In this document: positions 1-7,851 of the stretch, in pieces | Layout of the letters: every line of letters begins with the position of its first letter | How positions within the stretch are numbered: position 1 is the stretch's first letter | Assembly (NCBI GenBank): GCA_030044475.1 | Contig: JASHVP010000104.1 | Span: 1-28,699, forward strand | Length of the DNA: 28,699 nucleotides | DNA from: Thermoplasmata archaeon | GTDB lineage: Archaea; Thermoplasmatota; Thermoplasmata; Lutacidiplasmatales; UBA184 | Direction of reading: 5' to 3' | Made by a program: the position numbers and the translations under genes | Notes under the pieces: model-generated | What the model was told of the DNA's origin: nothing | The model's input: the letters and a program-made list of their open reading frames with translations, nothing else | Databases searched by the model: none

Positions 1-1
1 C

Positions 2-1015
2 AGCCGGGCGCTCCGCGAGAAGATGGAGCTGCTCCGCGGGCTCGGCCGCGGCGCGCCGGACGTCACGAGCGAGTTGTGCGAGGCCGCGCTGAGCGAGGCG
101 GAGGGGCGGGTCGCCCAGGCGCTCGATATCCTGCGGTCGGCGCAGGAACGGCTCGAGCGCCAGACGGACGAGGTGCTCGCCCGACGGTTCCAGTCGCTCG
201 AGAACCGGCGGATCGCCCTCCAGAAGGCCGGGGTCCGGTTCGCGGTTTCCGACGACTTCGCCGCGCTGACCGAGCGGCTGGAGGACGGCCAGCGGGTCGA
301 GGCGGCCCAGCAGCTGGTCGACCTCGAGCGGCGGCTGGGCCAGTTCGAGTCGGATTGGAAGGGGCTGCAGGGATTGCTGAGCCAGATCGAGGGTCTCCGG
401 AGCGAGGCGGCCGAGGTCGGCATCCCGCTGGCCGAGATCTCCGGGGAACTGCAGGGGATCCGCGACCAGCTGGGCGCGCCGGACCTGACGGAGGAGAACC
501 TCGACGTCCTCGCCCAGGCCGCCGCCCGGACGCTCATGCTGCTGCACGAAGCGATCCCCGCGACGCTCGAGCGGGAGCTCGGGCAGCACGAGACGACGCT
601 CGACCGCTACCCCGACGACCACGTCCCGAGCGCGGCGGCGCGGCGGATGCATGTCGAGGCGTCGCGGCATCTGAAGAAGGGGCGCCTGAGCGAGGCCGTG
701 CAGAGCGTTCGGGAGCTCCGCCGGCTGCTGGAGGAGTTGAAGCGGGAGGAGGTCGCCGAGGCGGCCCGCGCGCCCGTCGCTCCGGCGCCGCCGCCGCACG
801 AGACCGAGGACGAGATGCTCGGGCGGCTCCTCAACAAGGCGCGGAGCCTCGCGGCCCGGGTCCGGACGCTCCCTCCGGACTCCGAGACCGCCCGGGAGGC
901 CGCCGTGCAGATCCGCGAGGCGACCGAGCTGCTCCGGGCCCGCGAGCTGGAGGCGGCCGACCAGACGCTGTCGCGCCTGATGCGCACCCTCACCTACGAG
1001 ACCGCGAGGCCCTGA
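2..1015 (+). CDS. Helical/coiled-coil protein of unknown function, paralogue A (5' partial)
   Basis: The frame is open to the left edge of the window, so this is probably the 3' part of a longer gene. The first ATG inside the window is at 23, but the seven codons before it read as the same helix (SRALREK then MELL). The protein is almost entirely charged alpha-helix (E, R, L, A rich), with a proline-alanine hinge near residue 250 of the ATG-23 form. It has no signal peptide, membrane segment or catalytic motif that I can see. Residues about 70-200 align by eye with residues 30-160 of the next gene: both have a tryptophan (W112 here), then a Leu-rich helix, a Gly-Ile/Val-x-Leu turn, and a helix ending in an Ala-Ile/Val-Pro motif. 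The C-terminal helical pair is also shared. The downstream gene starts 3 bases after this stop, so they are almost certainly co-transcribed. I do not recognise the family; a structural or scaffolding role is only a guess. Confidence 0.7.
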   Translation, partial: SRALREKMELLRGLGRGAPDVTSELCEAALSEAEGRVAQALDILRSAQERLERQTDEVLARRFQSLENRRIALQKAGVRFAVSDDFAALTERLEDGQRVEAAQQLVDLERRLGQFESDWKGLQGLLSQIEGLRSEAAEVGIPLAEISGELQGIRDQLGAPDLTEENLDVLAQAAARTLMLLHEAIPATLERELGQHETTLDRYPDDHVPSAAARRMHVEASRHLKKGRLSEAVQSVRELRRLLEELKREEVAEAARAPVAPAPPPHETEDEMLGRLLNKARSLAARVRTLPPDSETAREAAVQIREATELLRARELEAADQTLSRLMRTLTYETARP

Positions 1016-1018
1016 CGC

Positions 1019-2131
1019 ATGGCCGTTCTCGACGCCCGGGCGTTCGCGGAGCTGCGTCGTCGTCTCGACGCCGTCGTCGCCGACGCGCAGGTCCTGGAGG
1101 GCGAGGGATTGCCGTTCCCCACCGGGCAGATCCAGGCGGCGTTCGAGGAGGCGGTCCAGAGCCAGAGCGTGGAGACCGCCACGCAGATGGTCAAGCGGGC
1201 CGAGGCGCTGATCGTCCGCGTCCGCAAGGACTGGACGTGGGTCAAGGAGCTGCTCCGTCGGGCCGACGAGCTCCGGGCGATCGCCGCGACGATCGGCGTC
1301 GACCTCGCGCTGCTCGACGCCCGCGTCGGCAATCCCCGGACCCGCCTGCAGGCCGAGCCGCTCAGCGCGGGCTCGCTCGAGAAGGCGGCCGCCAGCGCCT
1401 CGCTCGCCCTCGCGGTCCTGAACGACGCGGTGCCGAAATTCTGCGTTCAGGAAGCGCAGAGCCTCGGCGGCACGATCCGGCGGGCCCGGGACCGGGGCGA
1501 GGACGTGCGCGACGCGGCGGCCTCGTTCTCCCGCCTCCTCCTCGCGATCCAGGACCAGAACCTCCCGACCGCGGCGCAGCGGCTCGTCGAGACCCGGCGG
1601 TCGGTCGCCCGGATCCCCCGGGCTCCCGCCCTGCCGAGCCTCTCTCCGCAGGAGGAGGAGGAGATCCTCCTCGAGGCGCGGAACCTCGCCCGCCGGCTGC
1701 AGCGGATCAAGTCGAAGGCGCGGGACGCCAGCAGCGCGGCCCGTCTGATGACCCAAGTCCGCGCCGCGCTGAGCGACGAGCGTCGGTACGGCACGCCCGA
1801 GGAAGAGGTCGAAGCGCTCTGGCTCGAGGTCGACCGACTGACCCGGGAGAAGAAGCTGACCCGCGAGGGGCCGCCCTTGCCGGGCCCCGGGCCCCGCCCG
1901 CCGGGTCCGCTGCCCGACGACGAGGAGGACGACGAACCCGACGACGGGCCGCCGCTCCCGACCGCGCCGTCGGGCGCGCCCGCGGAGGGCGACCCGTCCG
2001 ACCGGAGCGACCGGCCGTCGTTCTACGTCCCGTACGTCCCGCCCGAGATCCCCGACGACCAGACCGACGGCGACGGCACCTTTTCCGGCGGGAATAACCG
2101 CCCTCGAGGGCGGCCGCGCCCACGACCGTAA
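1019..2131 (+). CDS. Helical/coiled-coil protein of unknown function, paralogue B, with acidic/proline-rich tail
   Basis: 370 residues, starting at an ATG 3 bases after the preceding stop. Residues 1-285 are predicted helical and repeat the plan of the preceding protein: W72 followed by a Leu/Arg helix, then a helix ending in NDAVP (about 135-139), then a second helical bundle around 215-285. Residues about 285-370 are of a different kind: a PGPGPRPPG stretch, an acidic EEDDEPDD patch, a tyrosine/proline YVPYVPPEIP motif and an Arg/Pro-rich end, all typical of a disordered tail. There is no signal peptide or membrane helix. The tandem arrangement suggests gene duplication and perhaps a heteromer. 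The function is unknown. The gene ends 34 bases before gar1, which has its own likely promoter. Confidence 0.75.
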   Translation: MAVLDARAFAELRRRLDAVVADAQVLEGEGLPFPTGQIQAAFEEAVQSQSVETATQMVKRAEALIVRVRKDWTWVKELLRRADELRAIAATIGVDLALLDARVGNPRTRLQAEPLSAGSLEKAAASASLALAVLNDAVPKFCVQEAQSLGGTIRRARDRGEDVRDAAASFSRLLLAIQDQNLPTAAQRLVETRRSVARIPRAPALPSLSPQEEEEILLEARNLARRLQRIKSKARDASSAARLMTQVRAALSDERRYGTPEEEVEALWLEVDRLTREKKLTREGPPLPGPGPRPPGPLPDDEEDDEPDDGPPLPTAPSGAPAEGDPSDRSDRPSFYVPYVPPEIPDDQTDGDGTFSGGNNRPRGRPRPRP

Positions 2132-2133
2132 CG

Positions 2134-2141
2134 CTTATCTA
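2134..2141 (+). promoter_or_regulatory. Probable TATA box for gar1-tfb
   Basis: CTTATCTA lies about 28 bases before the TTG start of gar1 in a stretch clearly richer in A/T than its surroundings. That spacing would place transcription start at or next to the start codon, which fits a leaderless mRNA. A second A/T patch (GTTTATAC, about 2155-2162) is closer to the gene and less well spaced. Confidence 0.45.
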
Positions 2142-2165
2142 CCTATCGCAAGTCGTTTATACCAC

Positions 2166-2432
2166 TTGTCGCGGGGGAGCAGCCGCTCGCCGCCGAGCGA
2201 GGTCGGAACGATCGTGGCGATCGCCGCGACCGGCGCCCTGACGGTGCGCGCCGCGAGCTCCGAGGTCGTCCCCGAGGGAACGAACGTCCGGGACGTGCGT
2301 GGCGGGCTCCGCGGGCGCGTCGTCCGGGTCTTCGGGCCCGTCGCGCGGCCGTACCTCAGCGTCCGACCGCGCGCGACGCCGACCCCGGCCGAAGCGGTCG
2401 CCCTGCTGGGCGCGACGGTGGTGCGGGAATGA
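2166..2432 (+). CDS. gar1: H/ACA ribonucleoprotein subunit Gar1
   Basis: 88 residues, starting at TTG. Gar1 is the small beta-barrel subunit of the archaeal H/ACA RNP, which uses a guide RNA to direct Cbf5-catalysed pseudouridylation of rRNA. The sequence shows the typical features: an N-terminal strand (VGTIVAIA), a basic Gly-rich segment (RGGLRGRVVRVFGPV) and the PYLSVRP strand that follows. The TTG is needed because the next in-frame start (GTG at 2214) would cut into the first barrel strand. The stop overlaps the tfb start as ATGA, and the gar1-tfb pairing is a recurrent archaeal gene order, which supports the call. Confidence 0.88.
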   Translation: MSRGSSRSPPSEVGTIVAIAATGALTVRAASSEVVPEGTNVRDVRGGLRGRVVRVFGPVARPYLSVRPRATPTPAEAVALLGATVVRE

Positions 2433-3418
2433 CGCAGGGGCAGGAGCCCGGCGCGACGGACGAAGCGCCGGCGACCGGGGAGAAGCCGGCGGCGCGGCCC
2501 GAGGACCTGGCGGTCCCGACTCGGTGCACGAGCTGCGGGTCGACGCACCTGACCCGGGACTACGAGCGGGGCGAGCTCGTCTGCGACGAGTGCGGCCTCG
2601 TGCTCGAGGAGTCGATGATCGACCAGGGCCCGGATTGGCGGGCGTTCGACGCCGAGCAGGGCGAGAAGCGGGCGCGGACCGGGGCCCCGACCACGTTGAC
2701 GATCCACGACAAGGGGCTCTCCACGGAGATCGGCTGGAAGAACCGGGACCCGTACGGGAAGTCGATCCCGACGCGCAACCGCGCGCAGCTGTACCGTCTG
2801 CGGAAGTGGCAGCGGCGAATCCGGGTCTCGAACGCGACCGAGCGGAACCTGGCGTTCGCGCTCGCGGAGCTCGACCGGATCGCCTCGGGGATGGCGCTGC
2901 CGCGCAACGTCCGCGAGACGGCCGCGATGATCTACCGGAAGGCGGTCAACCGGAACCTCATCCGGGGACGCTCCATCGAGGGGGTCGTGGCGGCGTCGCT
3001 GTACGGCAGCTGTCGCCAGTGCAACGTTCCGCGGACGCTCGACGAGATCGCCTCCAAGTCCCGGATCGGACGGAAGGAGATCGGCCGCACGTACCGGTTC
3101 ATGACCCGCGAGCTGCACCTCAAGCTGATGCCGACGCGGCCGCAGGACTACATCCAGCGGTTCTGCTCGGAGCTGAAGCTGAAGGGCGAGATCCAGACGC
3201 GCGCCAACGAGATCCTCAAGGAGGCGACCGAGCGGGAGCTGACGAGCGGGCGCGGTCCGACGGGGGTCGCGGCGGCCGCGATCTACATCGCGAGCGTCCA
3301 GTGCGGCGAGCGGCGGACGCAGCGCGAGGTCGCCGAGGTCGCGGGGGTCACCGAAGTGACGATCCGCAACCGGTACAAGGAGCTCACCGAGAAGCTGAAC
3401 CTCCGCGTGATGCTCTAG
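2429..3418 (+). CDS. tfb: Transcription initiation factor IIB (TFB)
   Basis: 329 residues, starting at an ATG that overlaps the gar1 stop by 4 bases. TFB bridges TBP/TATA and RNA polymerase. Visible parts are: a short acidic/Ala-Pro lead; a zinc ribbon with C33, C36, C52 and C55; the B-reader/linker region (DWRAFD onward, ending near RLRKWQRRIRVS); and two cyclin-fold repeats from about residue 125 to the end. The second repeat includes GPTGVAAAAIY and a C-terminal helix-turn-helix (REVAEVAGVTEVTIRNRYKEL) that would read the BRE. The length is normal for the family and nothing is missing. It is the only general transcription factor in the window. Confidence 0.97.
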   Translation: MTQGQEPGATDEAPATGEKPAARPEDLAVPTRCTSCGSTHLTRDYERGELVCDECGLVLEESMIDQGPDWRAFDAEQGEKRARTGAPTTLTIHDKGLSTEIGWKNRDPYGKSIPTRNRAQLYRLRKWQRRIRVSNATERNLAFALAELDRIASGMALPRNVRETAAMIYRKAVNRNLIRGRSIEGVVAASLYGSCRQCNVPRTLDEIASKSRIGRKEIGRTYRFMTRELHLKLMPTRPQDYIQRFCSELKLKGEIQTRANEILKEATERELTSGRGPTGVAAAAIYIASVQCGERRTQREVAEVAGVTEVTIRNRYKELTEKLNLRVML

Positions 3419-3462
3419 CGCGCCGCCACCGTCATCTGCCCGGCCCGGGTCGCACGGTCGCC

Positions 3463-4122
3463 GTGGTGCGTCCGGTTCCGGTCGGGATCCTCGTCTCCGG
3501 AGAGGGGACGACGCTCCAAGCGCTCGCGGAGCTCGCGACGGCGGGCGCCGTCCCGGCCCGCATCGTCCTCGTGGTCGCCGACCGGCCGGCCGCTCCCGCG
3601 ATCGATCGGGCCCGCCGCCTCCACCTTCCGGTCGTGGTCCGCCCGTCGCGGGGGGTCGCGCCGGACCGGTGGGCCGCCGACGTCACCGAGCAGCTCGAGG
3701 CGCACGGTGCGGAGTTGGTGATCTTCGCCGGCTTCCTCGCGATCCTGCCGCCCCCCTGGGTCGCCCGTTGGCGCGGCCGGGCGGTGAACGTCCACCCGTC
3801 GTTGCTGCCGAAGTACGGCGGGCGGGGGATGTACGGCCGGCACGTCCACGAGGCGGTGCTGGCCGCCGGCGACCGGGAGACCGGGGCCAGCGTCCACCTC
3901 GTGACCGGCGACGTCGACGGCGGGCCGGTCCTGCTGCAGGAACGGATCCCGGTCCGGGCGGGGGACACGCCCGACACCCTCCGCGAGCGGCTCCGCCCGG
4001 TGGAGGTCCGCCTCCTCGCGGAGACGATCCGCCGCTTCGCCGACGGAACGCCCCCGTTCCGCTATCCGGACCGCGACGCGTCGGCCCCGGGGCGCCGCGC
4101 CGGGCGCGACGCCCGCGCCTGA
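3463..4122 (+). CDS. purN: Phosphoribosylglycinamide formyltransferase (PurN-like)
   Basis: 219 residues from the GTG at 3463; the GTG directly after it is an equally possible start. PurN transfers a formyl group from 10-formyl-THF to GAR in purine synthesis. The family signature NVHPSLLP places the catalytic Asn at about 109 and His at about 111, followed by YGGRGMYG, a GASVH motif and the DGGPVLLQ segment carrying the conserved Asp (about 152). The N-terminal nucleotide loop reads VSGEGTTLQAL where most PurN proteins have a G-x-G-S-N loop, a modest deviation. The last 20 residues are Arg/Ala-rich and poorly conserved, and the final 61 bases overlap the opposing SerK-like gene. It lies 44 bases after tfb with no clear promoter, so it may be read from the gar1-tfb unit. 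Confidence 0.87.
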   Translation: MVRPVPVGILVSGEGTTLQALAELATAGAVPARIVLVVADRPAAPAIDRARRLHLPVVVRPSRGVAPDRWAADVTEQLEAHGAELVIFAGFLAILPPPWVARWRGRAVNVHPSLLPKYGGRGMYGRHVHEAVLAAGDRETGASVHLVTGDVDGGPVLLQERIPVRAGDTPDTLRERLRPVEVRLLAETIRRFADGTPPFRYPDRDASAPGRRAGRDARA

Positions 4123-4541
4123 ACGGAGCGCCCGCTCGGTCGGGGCATCAGCTCCGTCAGCGGGGTGGTCCGTTCGGGCAGGTCGACGGTGACGATGTGC
4201 TTCGTCGTCTTCGGCGGGAACGGGCGGTCCTCCCGGGCGCGCCGTTCGACCTCGTCCTTCGAGATCGGGGGTCCCGGGCTCCATCGGTCGAGCAGGACGG
4301 CCGGGCCGTGGTAGTCGAACACCCACGCCGCCACGCGCTCGGCGCCGATCCGGCGGAGCGCCGCGACGCGGTGATGCCCGTTCAAGATCACCCACGAGCC
4401 CCGCGCGACCCAGATCGGGTTCGAGAACCGCCCGCTCGACCGAATCGAGCGGGCGAGCCGTCCCACGTCCCGGGCGTCGATCCGCTCGTGCGCCTTGAGG
4501 TCGGCCAGCGGGACGAGGGCGAACGCGACCCCGGGGGTCAT
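4062..4541 (-). CDS. ParB-fold protein related to free-serine kinase SerK
   Basis: 159 residues; the ATG at 4541 overlaps the stop of the FAD subunit gene (ATGA). The N-terminal 80 residues have the ParB/sulfiredoxin-like layout: VPLADLKAHE, then a helix, then NPIWVA, a strand, and NGHHRVAAL. From memory, the archaeal ADP-dependent serine kinase SerK has the same order, with a catalytic Glu in K-P-H-E, a D-G-H-H-R motif and a C-terminal P-K-T-T-R-H segment. Here the equivalents are E19, N54-G-H-H-R58 and PKTTKH (110-115). The protein is shorter than SerK (about 240 residues), and the motif Asp is Asn. It could be a serine kinase, a kinase of another small molecule, or a non-catalytic relative. 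Its place at the end of an aryl-CoA reductase operon does not explain it. Confidence 0.7.
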   Translation of the reverse strand: MTPGVAFALVPLADLKAHERIDARDVGRLARSIRSSGRFSNPIWVARGSWVILNGHHRVAALRRIGAERVAAWVFDYHGPAVLLDRWSPGPPISKDEVERRAREDRPFPPKTTKHIVTVDLPERTTPLTELMPRPSGRSVQARASRPARRPGADASRSG

Positions 4542-5521
4542 GCCGCGACCGGCTCCCGCGCCTCGGCGAGGGCGCGCCGGACGTACACCGCGACCATCCG
4601 GCGGCGGTAGTCGGCCTGGAGGAACGTGTTGTGGACCGGGCGGACCCGGCGGGCGACCTCCTCCCCGAGCGCCCGCACCCGCTCCTCGCTCGGCGCGTGG
4701 TCGACGAGCGCGTCGGTGAGGTCGTCGAACCGGCGCGGATGCGGGTCGACGCCTCCCACCGCGAGGCGGAGCTCCGACACCCGGCCGTCGTCCCAGACGC
4801 CGGCGACCGCGACGCCCAGCTCCGGGAAGTCGTAGGACGGTCGGACGCGCAGCTTCTTGTAGCGACCCCGCTGGTGGGCCGCGCCCGGCGGCAGGTGCAC
4901 CGCGACGACCAGCTCCCCCGGTCGCAGGGTCACGCGCTGGATCCCGTCGCCCGCCGTGTCGTAGAGCGCCCCGACCGGATGCCGCCGCCGTCCGGACGGT
5001 CCCGCGATCTCGACCTCGGCGTCGAGCGCCATCAGGGCGGGCGCGAGGTCCCCGGAAAACGTGGCATAGCAGCGCTCCTTCTGCGGCACGACGTGGCATT
5101 GGTCCCCGTCGGCCTTGAGGCAGAAGCCGAGGCTGGCGCGCCAGAAGTAGCTCTGGTTGAAGAAGAAGCAACGGGTCTCGACGAGCAGGTTCCCGCCGAC
5201 GGTCCCGCTGGCCCGCACCAGCGGCGTCGCGACCTCACGAACAGCGTCGGCGAGGGGGGGGTACCGGTCGAGGAACGCCGCGTCCGCCTCCAAGTCGGCG
5301 AGCCGGCACATCGCCCCGATCCGGTCGCCGGCGTGCCCGTGCAGCTCCCCGACGTCCTCGAGCGCGATGAGATGGGGCTTGAGGTTCAGATGCATCTTGT
5401 AGTTCGGCAGCAGGTCGGTCCCGCCGGCGAGGAAGTCGAACCGCCCGGCGAGCTCGCCGGCGAGGCGGACCGTCGCGTCGACGCTGGTGGGCCGGTGGAG
5501 CTCGAACGCGTCGAGGTGCAT
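4538..5521 (-). CDS. hcrB: 4-hydroxybenzoyl-CoA reductase beta subunit (FAD and 4Fe-4S)
   Basis: 327 residues. This is the FAD-binding subunit of a xanthine-oxidase-family molybdoenzyme: it has the LAGGTDLLPN flavin loop (31-40) and the TVGGNLL motif (107-113). It also has the insertion peculiar to HcrB, with cysteines C118, C134, C142 and C151 (spacing 16, 8, 9). From memory this is the same spacing as the 4Fe-4S ligands of the Thauera enzyme. That cluster is what lets HcrB carry low-potential electrons to the FAD and then to the molybdenum site, so the enzyme works reductively. The start is 6 bases after the stop of the alpha subunit, with a GGGAG just before it. The HcrB assignment is firm; the exact aryl-CoA substrate is inferred. 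Confidence 0.88.
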   Translation of the reverse strand: MHLDAFELHRPTSVDATVRLAGELAGRFDFLAGGTDLLPNYKMHLNLKPHLIALEDVGELHGHAGDRIGAMCRLADLEADAAFLDRYPPLADAVREVATPLVRASGTVGGNLLVETRCFFFNQSYFWRASLGFCLKADGDQCHVVPQKERCYATFSGDLAPALMALDAEVEIAGPSGRRRHPVGALYDTAGDGIQRVTLRPGELVVAVHLPPGAAHQRGRYKKLRVRPSYDFPELGVAVAGVWDDGRVSELRLAVGGVDPHPRRFDDLTDALVDHAPSEERVRALGEEVARRVRPVHNTFLQADYRRRMVAVYVRRALAEAREPVAA

Positions 5522-5526
5522 CCGGC

Positions 5527-7851
5527 TCAGCTCCCTTTCCAGGCGACGCCCTTCGCCCGGCGCTGGTCGATCCCTCGGAGGACGCGGTCCGGCGTGATCG
5601 GAAGCTCCGGGAACCGGACGCCGAGGGCGTCGTAGAGCGCGTTCCCGACGGCCGGGAGCGTCGCGATGAGCGGCCCCTCGCCGGCCTCCTTCGCCCCGAA
5701 CGGCCCGTCGGGGTCGTCGGCGCCGACCAGCAGGATCTCGACCTCCGGCATCTGCTGCGGCATCGGGATCTTGTACTCCAGCAGCGACGGGTTGAGCAGC
5801 CGGTCGCCCCGGTAGTTCATCGATTCGCCGAGGACCTGGCCGAGCCCCATGTGGATCGACCCCTCGATCTGCCCCTCGACGGCGAGCCGGTTGAGCGGGC
5901 GGCCGCAGTCGAACGCGGCCCAGATCTTCTCCACGCGGTACTCGCCGGTCTCGACGTCGACCGCGACCTCGGCGACGTACGCGGCGAACGAGTACGCCGG
6001 CGCGGTCCCGGCGCGCGCTCCCTTGAACGACCCGCCCATCGGACGGGTCTGATAGCTCCCGCTGGCCGTGAGGGCGCCGCGACGCTCCATCGCCTTGTGG
6101 AGCGCCTCGAGGAACGTCACGGAGGAGGACGGGTCCGACCGACGCTGGTAGCGCTCGGGGCCGACCTCGAGCTCGCCGACCGGGGTCCCGAGCAGCTCCG
6201 CCGCGGCGTCGAGCAGGTACCCCCGCAGCTCCTCGGCGGCGGCCCGCGCCGCGTTCCCCATCATGAACGTCACCCGACTGGAGTACGACCCGAGGTCGAT
6301 CGGGCTGACGTCCGAGTCGACGCGCTGGACGTGGACCCGGTCCAGGTCGACCCCGAGCACCTCGGCGACGATCGCCGCGAGCAGGGTGTTCGACCCCTGC
6401 CCGATGTCGGCCTGCATCGAGTGGACGGCGATCCCGCCGTCCATGTCGACCTTGAGATGGACGGTCGACTGCGGCATCTTCGGCGTGAAGTGGATCGGGC
6501 TGTTCGACCCCGAGATGTAGAACCCGCAGCCGAGCCCGACCCCCCGGCCGTACGGCAGCCGGCGGAATTTCGCGTCCCAGCCGCTCCGCTCCCGCGCCGC
6601 CGCGAGGCAGGCGAGGAACGAGGTCGAGCCGATGTGGAACTGGTTCACGGTCGTGGAATCCGACGGGAGGGCGTTCCGGGCGCGGAGGTCGAACGGGTCG
6701 ATCCCGGTCGTCTCGGCGAGCTCGTCGAGCGCGACCTCGATCGAGTAGCGAAGGTTCGTCCCGCCGTGGGCGCGCATGGCGCCCGAGGGGGGCTTCGTGG
6801 TGTAGACCCGACGGCCTTTGTAGCGGAAGTTCGGGACGCGGTACGGTCCCATCGAGAGGACGCCGTTGTAATAGGTCGTGACGGTGCCGAACGAGCTCCA
6901 GGCGCCGCCGTCGATCGTGGCCTCGATGTCGTAGGCGAGGATCTGGCCGTTCGCGTCGAGCGCGATGCGGATGTCATTCTTCGTCGGGTGGCGGCCGTGG
7001 TTCGTGTAGAAGACGTCCTCGCGGTCGAACAGGATCTTCACCGGTCGCCCGGTCTCGATCGCGAGCGCCGCGCAGACGATCTCGTGCGGCAGCGGGTCCG
7101 ACTTCCCGCCGAATCCGCCGCCGACCTCCGGCTTCACGACCCGGATCCGGTGCAGGGGGATCCCGAGGACCTCCGAGAGGGCGCGGTGGAGATAGTGCGG
7201 GACCTGCGTCGCGCTCCAGACCGTGAGACGGCCGTCCGGCGTCGCTTCCGCGACCGTGACGAGCGGCTCGGTGAACGCGTGCGTCACGCCGGCGAACGTC
7301 CCCCGCACGCGGGCCGTGTACGCCGCCTGGGCGAACGCCGCGTCGACGTCCCCGAAGTGCTGGACGACCTCCTTCTGGATGTTCGTCCCGTTGAGCCCCC
7401 GGGCGTGGATCGGGACCGCGACCGGGCGGGTCCCGCTCTCCGGGTCCGGGTAGTCCGGGAGCGGCTCGACATCGACCCGGATCCGCGCCAGCGCCTCCTC
7501 CGCGGTCCGCTCGTCGCGCGCCGCGACCGCCGCGACGATGTCGCCGATGTACCGCACCTTGCCGACCGCGATCGCGGTCTCGTCGTGCGTGATCGGAAGG
7601 ACCCCGAACGGGGTCGGGTACTTCTCCCCGGTCAGGACCGCGGAGACGCCGGGCAGGGCGCGCGCGTCCGCCACGTCGATCGCCCGGATCGTCGCGTGCG
7701 GCCACGGGCTCCGGAGCACCCGCCCGACGAGCATCCCCGGCCGCTGGATGTCGTCGGTGTACTCCGCGCGCCCGGTGACCTTGAGCGGCCCCTCCACGTA
7801 CGGGATCCGCCCGCCCAGCAGGCGGTAGGGCCGCGACTCGCTCGTCGCCAT
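5527..7851 (-). CDS. hcrA: 4-hydroxybenzoyl-CoA reductase alpha subunit (molybdopterin-binding)
   Basis: 774 residues from the ATG at 7851, whose A is the last base of the small-subunit stop (TGATG). It is the molybdopterin-binding catalytic subunit of the xanthine-oxidase family. Visible motifs are VGGGFGGKSD (about 242-251), PPSGAMRAHG, ADIGQGSNTL (about 482-491), GSYSSRVTFMMGNA, and GAKEAGEGP near residue 720, which holds the conserved active-site Glu. The length is close to known HcrA (about 770), and several stretches (for example the GSYSSRVTFM segment and the ISGS-x-x-P-I-H segment) look much more like HcrA than aldehyde or CO dehydrogenases. Expected reaction: reductive removal of the phenolic hydroxyl of 4-hydroxybenzoyl-CoA to benzoyl-CoA. 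Activity on a related aryl-CoA is possible. Confidence 0.88.
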   Translation of the reverse strand: MATSESRPYRLLGGRIPYVEGPLKVTGRAEYTDDIQRPGMLVGRVLRSPWPHATIRAIDVADARALPGVSAVLTGEKYPTPFGVLPITHDETAIAVGKVRYIGDIVAAVAARDERTAEEALARIRVDVEPLPDYPDPESGTRPVAVPIHARGLNGTNIQKEVVQHFGDVDAAFAQAAYTARVRGTFAGVTHAFTEPLVTVAEATPDGRLTVWSATQVPHYLHRALSEVLGIPLHRIRVVKPEVGGGFGGKSDPLPHEIVCAALAIETGRPVKILFDREDVFYTNHGRHPTKNDIRIALDANGQILAYDIEATIDGGAWSSFGTVTTYYNGVLSMGPYRVPNFRYKGRRVYTTKPPSGAMRAHGGTNLRYSIEVALDELAETTGIDPFDLRARNALPSDSTTVNQFHIGSTSFLACLAAARERSGWDAKFRRLPYGRGVGLGCGFYISGSNSPIHFTPKMPQSTVHLKVDMDGGIAVHSMQADIGQGSNTLLAAIVAEVLGVDLDRVHVQRVDSDVSPIDLGSYSSRVTFMMGNAARAAAEELRGYLLDAAAELLGTPVGELEVGPERYQRRSDPSSSVTFLEALHKAMERRGALTASGSYQTRPMGGSFKGARAGTAPAYSFAAYVAEVAVDVETGEYRVEKIWAAFDCGRPLNRLAVEGQIEGSIHMGLGQVLGESMNYRGDRLLNPSLLEYKIPMPQQMPEVEILLVGADDPDGPFGAKEAGEGPLIATLPAVGNALYDALGVRFPELPITPDRVLRGIDQRRAKGVAWKGS

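Noticed and set aside
76..2097. Long open frame (673 codons) overlapping the two helical protein genes in another frame
   Set aside because: Its translation is dominated by Arg, Gly, Pro and Ala with no structure, as expected when a high-GC gene is read in the wrong frame. The two real genes account for the DNA.
4062..4541. Calling the ParB-fold protein a chromosome-partitioning ParB or nuclease
   Set aside because: It lacks the helix-turn-helix and dimerisation domains of ParB, while the C-terminal PKTTKH segment and the K-x-H-E motif match the serine kinase SerK better.
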